This document shows, one piece after another, positions 46,869-57,520 of a stretch of 64,000 bases of DNA; within the stretch, counting starts at the first letter, position 1, and every line of letters begins with the position of its first letter. A model generated the notes under the pieces. It ran no database searches and was not told where the DNA came from. It saw nothing but the letters and a program-made list of their open reading frames with translations. The translations under genes and the position numbers were made by a program. The stretch is from Lasioglossum baleicum (Eukaryota; Arthropoda; Insecta; Hymenoptera; Halictidae), in NCBI RefSeq assembly GCF_051020765.1, contig NC_134941.1, positions 6,882,001 through 6,946,000 on the forward strand. Direction: 5' to 3'.

Positions 46869-48597
46869 AGCGGATATTTGCAGTGTTAATGACAGAGCAA
46901 AATAACGGCACGCCACGCGACGTCGGTACACGTGTAGGATGGAGCCGTCGGGACGCAGGAAATTTGCAGAAAAATGGAGGAATCTTCGTGAACGCGTGTG
47001 TCGCTATTTCCTTGAAATCGAACATTTTTCCGGGCTCACTTGGGCGGATCAAACGAAAAACATTCTTGCCTCGGTACAATCGCGCCTGCACATACGGGAT
47101 TTCCAAAGGATTCGACGGCGTGCCCCGACGAAAAGTATTCGAGATCCGATGAATTTCGAATAAAGGCGGTGCAGGTGGAATCCCGGCGAGAAGAGCGACG
47201 ACGCAAGTTGCATCGGCCTGAAGCCGCCGCTGCCGCGAGACGGCAAATGCTGCTGGAATTTCGAGCGTACCTCCGCCCGTCACTTCCGCCTTATGTCGGC
47301 CGAAATATTCTTATAGCTACCCTTTCACGCAATAACCTTCCTTCCGCGATCCTTCACAATAGACACAGTGAACACGTTTGATGCCCGATCATCCGGACAC
47401 AGTCTGTTGGTTCTCACAAATATCGCAGGACTCTTTGTCGGTCCGAAGCAACCCGAGCGTGCAGTGGATAATAACTACCAACGATAATAATGATCGACGA
47501 CGTAACAATTGTTTGTTAACACTAAACCTACCGCCATCGGTCTAATGACCGTGTTCCAGATTTTTTTTATTCCACAATTATTGAAATTATAAAGCTGCTT
47601 TCGTGGTAAATTATTACACTAATATACTTAGTAGCGCAGATATTATAATATGAACTGCACGAAGTTCAAAGAAATTCAATCTTGTTATTTTTATTAGGTC
47701 GGAAAGAAAATTCTTACGGTTTTTGTTATTTTGATTTTATAATAAAAACCGCAAGAACTTCCTTTCCAACCTAATATACGGCAACATGTACCGACTACTG
47801 TTAAAGCTCTTTAATTAAGGGGTTGGGACACAGTAATATTTTGAAAAAATCGAAAATTGTTTTTTTTTTATAGAAAAATTACACTTTTTCATTGAATTAC
47901 ACTTTCTCATTCTTGTCACAAATGCGTAGAAACCGCTGTCTAGTAAAAAGTATTGAAACAAGTTGTTGAAAATATACATTCGCACGAATTTTGCTTTACA
48001 TAAGTTTTACGTTTACGACAAAATTGATACGTCAAATACAAAATATCTTGAATGCATTGATATTCGATCTGTAAATGCATAAAGAAATTTCGCAGTTTGT
48101 TCGTTAACGTAGTGGCTGTATTTTATCGTAGAGGCTTCAAGTTCGGTGACAAATGTTTTTTCTACGGACGATTATAGTTACACGACAGGTGAACAGCTCT
48201 TGGGAGATGTCCTCAATTACAAATCATCAAAGGGCTTTAGCCAGAAGCCCCGATTAGTTTGGGTATCTAATAGCAGGAGATAGAATCAAGAGCGACAGAG
48301 TGAGAGAGAGATACATTGTCGAGAGAGCAAACAGATGATGGATAATGCTGCATGTACTATCGAATTAGGGACTAATTAAAGCTATGTAGCTCTAATCATA
48401 AGCACGTATGTACTATGTCCATGTAACACTCTCCAGTCTGAAGATGTAATTTAAGATTCTGCTACTTGCTAGTGTATCAAGAAATGCTTCCAAGCTCTGT
48501 CAGTTCACTCCAATTATCACTTCATTTGTACAAAGACTACGAATTTTATATTTTCATTCGAATTTGTGTGCGAGACGTACTGAAGCGTGTCCTTTAA
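46869..48597. other. GC-rich island followed by AT-rich DNA
   Basis: The island at 46,880-47,480 has overlapping open frames on both strands (for example 138 codons at 46867-47283 minus) without recognised domains. A lone piggyBac-like end (TTAA then CACTAAACCTACCG) begins at 47520. A dispersed-motif copy lies at 47,895-47,943. Confidence 0.4.
47694..47774. mobile_element. very short mariner-type palindrome, 81 bp
   Basis: TTAGGTCGGAAAGAAAATTC at the left and its near-complement at the right (gaacttcctttccaacctaa), flanked by TA (47692-47693, 47775-47776). The arms are about 35 bp with a loop of roughly 10 bp. Confidence 0.75.
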
Positions 48598-48846
48598 CCC
48601 TCTGACAACGGACAATTTTTAACAATTTTTATATAATTGACAATGTTCAGGATCGTTCACAGCTCTAATTAATAATTTTGAAAAATTTACTTTTGATAAT
48701 ATCTCGTGTGTCGTGTAGACACATTAGTCTTTCCGATATACTCAATGAAACAGCTATTCAGTTAGTTTAATTGCCACAAATCGAGTACTCAAATGACAAT
48801 TTGGATGTTCTCTGTCAAAATAGACTCAGGCACAGTCGTTGGAGGG
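48598..48846. mobile_element. TTAA-flanked MITE, 249 bp
   Basis: TTAA at 48594-48597 and 48847-48850. Termini CCCTCTGACAACGGAC and (inverted) CCCTCCAACGACTGTG. A similar isolated end, CCCTCGGACGACGGAC, follows TTAA at 52001. TTAA plus CCCT suggests piggyBac-type mobilisation. Confidence 0.6.
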
Positions 48847-48954
48847 TTAACAGGTATTAATTACATTTTTATTTCAATTATGGCTATTTAAGTCTCTAAT
48901 TGATGAAATAAATTTTGATTTTAGGTTTTCCGTCAACATTTATCTCATTCTTGT

Positions 48955-49740
48955 CTGATTAGTATCACTAGTGTAATAAGTATTGTGTAATAAGTAATTG
49001 AAAATATGCATTTTTATCATATGGCAATTGGAATTGATAATTGAAATAATAGTTTTTATAAGATGTATCAGGCACACACAATTTTGAGTTACATCTTGTC
49101 AACATGTATCTCATTCATGTCTGACTAAAATTATTAGTATCACTAGTGTAATAAGTATTGAAATAAATAATTGAAAATATGCATTTATCATATGCCAATT
49201 GGAATTGATAATTAAAATAATATTTTTTACAAGATGTATCAGACGTAATTTTGAGTTACATCGTTTGTCAACATGTGTCAACATGTCTGATTAAAATGGT
49301 TAATATCACTTTTGTAATAAGTATTGAAATAAGTAATTGAAAATATACATTTATCATATGCCAATTGGAATTGATAATTAAAATAATATTTTTTACCAGA
49401 TGTATCAGACGTATAATAATTTTGAGTTACATCCTTTGTCAACATGTGTCAACATGTCTGATTAAAATGATTAATATCACTAGTGTAATAAGTAATTGAA
49501 AATATGCATTTTTATCACATGGCAATTGGAATTGATAATTGAAATAATAGTTTTTATAAGATGTATCAGTCACACACAATTTTGAGTTACATCTTGTCAA
49601 CATGTATCTCATTCATGTCTGATTAAAATGGTTAATATCACTTGTGTAATAAGTATTGAAATAAGTATAATTGAAACTATAGATTTATCATATACCAATT
49701 AGAATTGGAATTGTATTAGAACTAATTTTGAGTTTCATCT
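48955..49740. repeat. tandem array, about 160-174-bp unit, five degenerate copies
   Basis: The landmark caattggaattgataatt recurs near 49,025, 49,195, 49,363, 49,523 and (degenerate) 49,697. Each unit also carries gattaaaatggttaatatca, agatgtatcag and gagttacat. The last copy is decayed. Confidence 0.85.
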
Positions 49741-52700
49741 TGTAACAAGCATTTGTTAAACAATAAATTGTCCAAATTGAGCTTAATACGGCCAAAGTCC
49801 TGTATTTTCTGTTTGCCTTGACAGTATGGATTTATTTATCGTTTCAATCGCAACGCGAATACCAATATATAATTATATGTAATTAAAAGTCTATTGAAAT
49901 TCTTTTACTAATTAGTGAGCTCCATGAATATTAAAATAAAATATTGAAATGTAGACCAGTACCTTGGCATTATTATCCACATCGCTCTTTAATAAGTATT
50001 TTGCTTTTGATTAATCCACGAATATTAATGACAGTAAATTTCGTGTTGCTTATAATGAGGTCCGTGTACAGTTTTTCTGCATTCGAAAGTTAGGATGGAA
50101 TACATATGCTCGGTTTACATTTTGCATACGGTGCTCCCGCATCCATAAAATAATCATAAATTATTACAAATTATGCAAGTTCTTGTACACGTTAATCATG
50201 TTTGTTCACTACGAATGAATTAAGTTTCACCCGCACAATACATACATCAAATTTTCAGGTGGTGGATCAGTTAATCATTACAATATATCGTCCGTTTATA
50301 TTTCATACTATTATACGGTCAATCGTATAATAAAAATTAGAATTCGCGATCCTGAAAACTAAACCAGTATCGACTAACATAAATGCTTCGAACATCATCA
50401 ATTAATTTTGCCAATTTATCTTCGCAAATTATGTTTTAATTATTTAATATACAGATTTGTAGTTACTTTTGGAAGTCAACTGGACAGTAGTGAGAAAGTA
50501 AAACATAATTATATACTTTTTAATAAATTTATATAGATATCTCTATGTAAATAAAAATGTATTCTTTACATTTATTCGCGTATTTTAACTTTTTATATTT
50601 TCAAGTGCTCCTTCATGATTTTGATTCAAACGTGCTGATACAAGAGAGTTGGGAGACCCATAGGGATTCAAAATTTCATGTTGTTCATACATTGCCAATT
50701 TCCCCTTATAAATACTGTCATTAAATATAATAATAAAATATGCTACACATAAATATTTAAATATTTATATAATTGTTATTATTATTAATATTATTACAGT
50801 CAATTGCATATTTATATCTATATATACAATAGTTATAAATGGTATCACTGAAATCTTATTGTTCAATTTGAAATATTTAAAGATACTGTTATATTAATAT
50901 CAACGTATTAAATATTAGGTTGGCAAGATAATAATTTCTGTATTTTAAAGTAAAATAAAACCGAATTTCTTTATTCAAGCGATGAACATTAATCAATAAA
51001 ATATTTTCTTATCTATTTCTTTGGCAAAAGATCATCGAACAAAAGGGAAAATATCTTATTCATTAAAGTTCGTTAATTGAACAAAAAAATTGGGGTCTAT
51101 TTCACCTTAAAATACCGAAATTACTTTCTAGCCAACCCAATATATCAAGAAAGGAAAGAAACTTCAATTTCACTCGAATTTGTTGTAATTCACATAAAAA
51201 TCTTTATTTTGCATAAAGATTCGCTGTCTATTCATAAAGTTTACTATAAATTGTTGCATCTATTTGCTCTCCAGGATAAAGAGGGTCAGGAGCCTTACAG
51301 TGATAAAAAATTTCTGAAATTGTCCAATATTGTCAATTTCCCCTTATGAATACAGTCATTAAATATAATAATACATTTACAAAATTGATTCCTTCATCGA
51401 TTAAAGGATCGGGAAGTAGGAGAATCAACGCTTATCCTGGTAAAAGAGGGTCAGGAACCTCTCAGGTACCAAAATTTGTTTTCTGCATCCGTTTTTCCCA
51501 GTTTGCGTTTCTCGTGATAATTGTTTCCGGGTGTGCTGCGGACACAGCGTGTCTCTCTTTCTCTCACTCTCGTCAATCGATCGTCTCGCTACCGCCAAGG
51601 CAAATATAAGGTGTATAAAGGAGCGCCCGTTTAAACCTGAATGCGTCCCGTGGGACGTGTGCCAGCGTCGTCGGTAATAAATATGTAAAGTACGGTTTAC
51701 GAAGTGTATGTGGAAACACACGCCTTGGTGCGGCGGCCCGTATCCGGCAACCGGTCGTCTGCTACTTCTAAAAGTGCATACGAACGACCTTATCGCGTTG
51801 CTTCCCAAAATGGATTACCAATGAGGAATGATCGATAGCATCGCCGACAGATATCGGGCGAAAAAAGTTAAGTCGCCTTGGTGAAATTTTTAGCAGCTGT
51901 CGAACGGACTTGATCGAGTAACGGCTCGATTTCGTGGAATTCGCCAGCAAAATATATTGTTCTTTTTCTTGCGTAACAACTATCTGAATCCTCGGATTAA
52001 CCCTCGGACGACGGACGATCTTTATAGCTATATACAGGGTGAAATAACGGAGTTAAACATTTCTTATCATAATTCTGTCAAATTGACGAATTTTGAAAAA
52101 CCAAATAAGTGTTTATTCCTTAATAACCCAATCTGTTCTGAATAAAACAAAAATAATATATAGCTCAATCAGACAGATAGTTCCCGAGATAAAAATTCGT
52201 AAGTGAGGCGCGTTTTTGCCAAAATGGAAAAAATTGCAAACTTCGAAGGCCTGTGATTTTTAAACAAATTCTAAACCGGCAAAATGACGACTTCAACTTA
52301 TTTCATCCAGAACAAAATCGTCGTTGGTGACGTTAAAAAGTGATCGATTTGGCATGGAACTCATGTACGTAATAAATAAATTAATGAGCTGTGATTTATC
52401 GGTGGAATTTGTGTACCTCCGCATTTATATTTTTCATGAAATATTTATTTACTGCTTTTACCACTAATCTACCCGCGTTATCGACAATTATTCTTTTCTG
52501 AATTTCTGTAATGTTAATGCACGCCCAGTGCTTTACAGCTTGCAATAATTACGTTTCGAATCGGGTGCATGGGCAAGTTCCACAGATGGGTTCAGTTAAT
52601 CCATTTAGTTAAGAAATGCCCGAGGAAAATGTTCAAGCTGAACCATTATTATCGATTATTTCTCCTCGCACAAACAAGACCAACTAACAATTTCAAATTT

Positions 52701-53571
52701 TAGCTACAAATCTTGTTTATTTCAATTTACTCTTCAAATTATTCTTTATAAAAATGTACAACTTTGCCATTTAATCAAAATATGCTCCGATCTCAAATAT
52801 GCTTCGGACACTCAACTTCGAAGTGGTTTTCACCCCTTCAATATAGACGATTTCCGATAAAAAAATTTCTCAAATATTTTTCGATGATCTATTCCCAAAG
52901 TTTTTTTAAAACATTAAAGAGATCGGTTGGGAGATTCAACAACATCCCCCATACCGACTTAGTCCCAACTAATTATTACATTTCCTGATCTTTAAAAACT
53001 TTTCTTAAGAGGATACTCTCATTTCAAATGATCCAAAAATCAATTTTATTTAATTTCAAATGTTTAAACATTTTATTAATTTTAGGTAATTCCACGGGTT
53101 CAATTTTGCTCCTCGATGAGAACACGTACACTTGAAGAGAATAAAGAAGAATTGATCTTTGTGGATCGTTTGAAACACCCAATGGGAAATAATTGATCGT
53201 GCGCAAACGATAATCGACGAGTTTTTCGCATCAAAAGAAGAGACTCGTACTCGGGAAGAATCAGTAAGCTTCCAGAGCATTGGCAGAATCAGCGTCACCA
53301 GATAAAGACTTGTGCCCACACTCTGTCTGAAGGAACAAGATTTTACAGCGTTGCCAGTCTCGCTGAGCCAGTCAACATTCGTGCTATAAAGTATTTAGAA
53401 TATAAGTTATGTACATGTACAATACAAACATGTATGAATCTACAATAAATAAATAAAGACGACGTAATAAGAAAGCATATCTGCGTATATATTTATTGAA
53501 CCACCCATTTTTCCCGAACGATCCACTTGCCATTAACTTGTACTACCGAGTTCTTAAAGGATGCAAATCCA
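49741..53571. other. intergenic DNA with small repeats; no gene supported
   Basis: A degenerate duplication links 50,693-50,735 with 51,329-51,372 (caatttccccttat...cattaaatataataat). Another links about 51,270-51,315 with 51,437-51,480 (agagggtcagga). A GC-richer island at 51,400-51,950 has a 127-codon minus-strand frame (51425-51808) without known domains. Confidence 0.4.
50915..51140. mobile_element. mariner-type MITE, 226 bp
   Basis: Left end TTAGGTTGGCAAGATAATAA, right end (inverted) TTGGGTTGGCTAGAAAGTAA, flanked by TA (50913-50914, 51141-51142). Related to 45857-46049, sharing aaaataaaaccgaatttctt near the left and aaaataccgaaattact at the right. Confidence 0.8.
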
Positions 53572-56500
53572 TTGCCGTTGAGTTGTACTACTGAAATTTC
53601 GTGCCACCTCCTTCGATATCATATTCTCCTAACACAAAAGTCGATGTTCGAGGTTTTCGAAAACTTTTCGGACGTCTGACTTGACGTTGAGTTCGACTAC
53701 TGAATTTCGTGCCACCTCCTTCGATATCATGTGCTCCTAATATAAAACTCAATTTTCGAAATTTTCGAAAATCTTCGTCATTTTTCGGCCGTCTGACTTA
53801 TCGTTGACTTGTACTACTGAAATTTGGGATACCTCCTTCGATATCATGTTCTCCTGATACAAAGTTCAATTTTCGAGATTTTTCGAAAAATTTCGCCAAT
53901 TTTCGGCCGTCTGGCTTGTCGTTGACTTGTACTACTGAAATTTGGGATACCTCCTTCGATATCATGTTCTCCTGATACAAAGTTCAATTTTCGAGATTTT
54001 TCGAAAAATTTCGCCAATTTTCGACCGTCTGGCTTGTCGTTGACTTGTACTACTGAAATTTCGGATACCTCCTTCGATATCATGTCCTCCTAATACAAAG
54101 TTCAATTTTTGAGATTTTCGAGAATTTTCGCCAATTTTCGACCGTCTGACTTGTGGCTGAGTTGTACTACTGAATTTCGTGCCACCTCCTTCGATATCAT
54201 GTTCTCCTGATACAAAGTTCAATTTTCGAGATTTTTCGAAAAATTTCGCCAATTTTCGGCCGTCTGGCTTGTCGTTGACTTGTACTACTGAAATTTGGGA
54301 TACCTCCTTCGATATCATGTTCTCCTGATACAAAGTTCAATTTTCGAGATTTTTCGAAAAATTTCGCCAATTTTCGACCGTCTGGCTTGTCGTTGACTTG
54401 TACTACTGAAATTTCGGATACCTCCTTCGATATCATGTCCTCCTAATACAAAGTTCAATTTTTGAGATTTTCGAGAATTTTCGCCAATTTTCGACCGTCT
54501 GACTTGTGGCTGAGTTGTACTACTGAATTTCGTGCCACCTCCTTCGATATCATGTTCTCCTGATACAAAGTTCAATTTTCGAGATTTTTCGAAAAATTTC
54601 GCCAATTTTCGGCCGTCTGGCTTGTCGTTGACTTGTACTACTGAAATTTGGGATACCTCCTTCGATATCATGTTCTCCTGATACAAAGTTCAATTTTCGA
54701 GATTTTTCGAAAAATTTCGCCAATTTTCGACCGTCTGGCTTGTCGTTGACTTGTACTACTGAAATTTCGGATACCTCCTTCGATATCATGTTCTCCTGAT
54801 ACAAAGTTCAATTTTCGAGATTTTTCGAAAAATTTCGCCAATTTTCGACCGTCTGGCTTGTCGTTGACTTGTATTACTGAAATTTGGGATACCTCCTTCG
54901 ATATCATGTTCTCCTGATACAAAGTTCAATTTTCGAGATTTTTCGAAAAATTTCGCCAATTTTCGGCCGTCTGGCTTGTCGTTGACTTGTACTACTGAAA
55001 TTTGGGATACCTCCTTCGATATCATGTTCTCCTGATACAAAGTTCAATTTTCGAGATTTTTCGAAAAATTTCGCCAATTTTCGACCGTCTGGCTTGTCGT
55101 TGACTTGTATTACTGAAATTTGGGATACCTCCTTCGATATCATGTTCTCCTGATACAAAGTTCAATTTTCGAGATTTTTCGAAAAATTTCGCCAATTTTC
55201 GACCGTCTGGCTTGTCGTTGACTTGTACTACTGAAATTTCGGATACCTCCTTCGATATCATGTTCTCCTGATACAAAGTTCAATTTTCGAGATTTTTCGA
55301 AAAATTTCGCCAATTTTCGACCGTCTGGCTTGTCGTTGACTTGTATTACTGAAATTTGGGATACCTCCTTCGATATCATGTTCTCCTGATACAAAGTTCA
55401 ATTTTCGAGATTTTTCGAAAAATTTCGCCAATTTTCGGCCGTCTGGCTTGTCGTTGACTTGTACTACTGAAATTTGGGATACCTCCTTCGATATCATGTT
55501 CTCCTGATACAAAGTTCAATTTTCGAGATTTTTCGAAAAATTTCGCCAATTTTCGACCGTCTGGCTTGTCGTTGACTTGTATTACTGAAATTTGGGATAC
55601 CTCCTTCGATATCATGTTCTCCTGATACAAAGTTCAATTTTCGAGATTTTTCGAAAAATTTCGCCAATTTTCGACCGTCTGGCTTGTCGTTGACTTGTAC
55701 TACTGAAATTTCGGATACCTCCTTCGATATCATGTTCTCCTGATACAAAGTTCAATTTTCGAGATTTTTCGAAAAATTTCGCCAATTTTCGACCGTCTGG
55801 CTTGTCGTTGACTTGTATTACTGAAATTTGGGATACCTCCTTCGATATCATGTTCTCCTGATACAAAGTTCAATTTTCGAGATTTTTCGAAAAATTTCGC
55901 CAATTTTCGGCCGTCTGGCTTGTCGTTGACTTGTACTACTGAAATTTGGGATACCTCCTTCGATATCATGTTCTCCTGATACAAAGTTCAATTTTCGAGA
56001 TTTTTCGAAAAATTTCGCCAATTTTCGACCGTCTGGCTTGTCGTTGACTTGTACTACTGAAATTTCGGATACCTCCTTCGATATCATGTTCTCCTGATAC
56101 AAAGTTCAATTTTCGAGATTTTTCGAAAAATTTCGCCAATTTTCGACCGTCTGGCTTGTCGTTGACTTGTATTACTGAAATTTGGGATACCTCCTTCGAT
56201 ATCATGTTCTCCTGATACAAAGTTCAATTTTCGAGATTTTTCGAAAAATTTCGCCAATTTTCGGCCGTCTGGCTTGTCGTTGACTTGTACTACTGAAATT
56301 TGGGATACCTCCTTCGATATCATGTTCTCCTGATACAAAGTTCAATTTTCGAGATTTTTCGAAAAATTTCGCCAATTTTCGACCGTCTGGCTTGTCGTTG
56401 ACTTGTATTACTGAAATTTGGGATACCTCCTTCGATATCATGTTCTCCTGATACAAAGTTCAATTTTCGAGATTTTTCGAAAAATTTCGCCAATTTTCGA

Positions 56501-57404
56501 CCGTCTGGCTTGTCGTTGACTTGTACTACTGAAATTTCGGATACCTCCTTCGATATCATGTTCTCCTGATACAAAGTTCAATTTTCGAGATTTTTCGAAA
56601 AATTTCGCCAATTTTCGACCGTCTGGCTTGTCGTTGACTTGTATTACTGAAATTTGGGATACCTCCTTCGATATCATGTTCTCCTGATACAAAGTTCAAT
56701 TTTCGAGATTTTTCGAAAAATTTCGCCAATTTTCGGCCGTCTGGCTTGTCGTTGACTTGTACTACTGAAATTTGGGATACCTCCTTCGATATCATGTTCT
56801 CCTGATACAAAGTTCAATTTTCGAGATTTTTCGAAAAATTTCGCCAATTTTCGACCGTCTGGCTTGTCGTTGACTTGTATTACTGAAATTTGGGATACCT
56901 CCTTCGATATCATGTTCTCCTGATACAAAGTTCAATTTTCGAGATTTTTCGAAAAATTTCGCCAATTTTCGACCGTCTGGCTTGTCGTTGACTTGTACTA
57001 CTGAAATTTCGGATACCTCCTTCGATATCATGTTCTCCTGATACAAAGTTCAATTTTCGAGATTTTTCGAAAAATTTCGCCAATTTTCGACCGTCTGGCT
57101 TGTCGTTGACTTGTATTACTGAAATTTGGGATACCTCCTTCGATATCATGTTCTCCTGATACAAAGTTCAATTTTCGAGATTTTTCGAAAAATTTCGCCA
57201 ATTTTCGGCCGTCTGGCTTGTCGTTGACTTGTACTACTGAAATTTGGGATACCTCCTTCGATATCATGTTCTCCTGATACAAAGTTCAATTTTCGAGATT
57301 TTTCGAAAATTTTCGTCGATCTGGCTTGTTGTGGACTTGAACTACTGAAATTCGTGCCACCTCCTTCGCTATCATGTTCTCCTGATACAAAGTCAAATTT
57401 TTCG
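53572..57404. repeat. 118-bp satellite with higher-order structure
   Basis: About 30-32 units of 117-118 bp, landmarks cctccttcgatatcatgttc and gagatttttcgaaaaatttc. The left units (53,572-53,830) are degenerate. Between about 53,980 and 54,690 a 353-bp block (three units, one of 117 bp) is repeated. From about 54,740 the order of four unit variants repeats every 472 bp. Each unit contains a short palindrome around ttttcgaaaaatttcg. Because 118 is not a multiple of three, the same open frame recurs in every register and gives chains of overlapping 84-codon frames. I do not regard them as genes. Confidence 0.95.
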
Positions 57405-57520
57405 AAAACCTCGAAAATTGAATTTTGTGTTATGAGGACATGATATCGAAGAAGGTGGCACGAATTTCAGTAGTTCAACTCGACCACAAGTCAGACGTCC
57501 GAAAATTGTCGAAAATTTTT
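57405..57520. repeat. inverted terminal unit of the 118-bp satellite
   Basis: The sequence gacatgatatcgaagaaggt, ggcacgaatttcagtagttc and aagtcagacgtccgaaaatt are complements of array landmarks. This final unit is therefore in opposite orientation and forms a large hairpin with the last direct unit, centred near 57,408. Confidence 0.85.

Noticed and set aside
46867..47381. Overlapping frames on both strands (up to 138 codons)
   Set aside because: High GC with few stops on both strands. Codon patterns give no preference for one frame and no domain is seen.
53798..57282. More than 25 overlapping 84-123-codon minus-strand frames
   Set aside because: They are generated by the 118-bp satellite. 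There is no start context, no single frame across the array, and no recognised domain.
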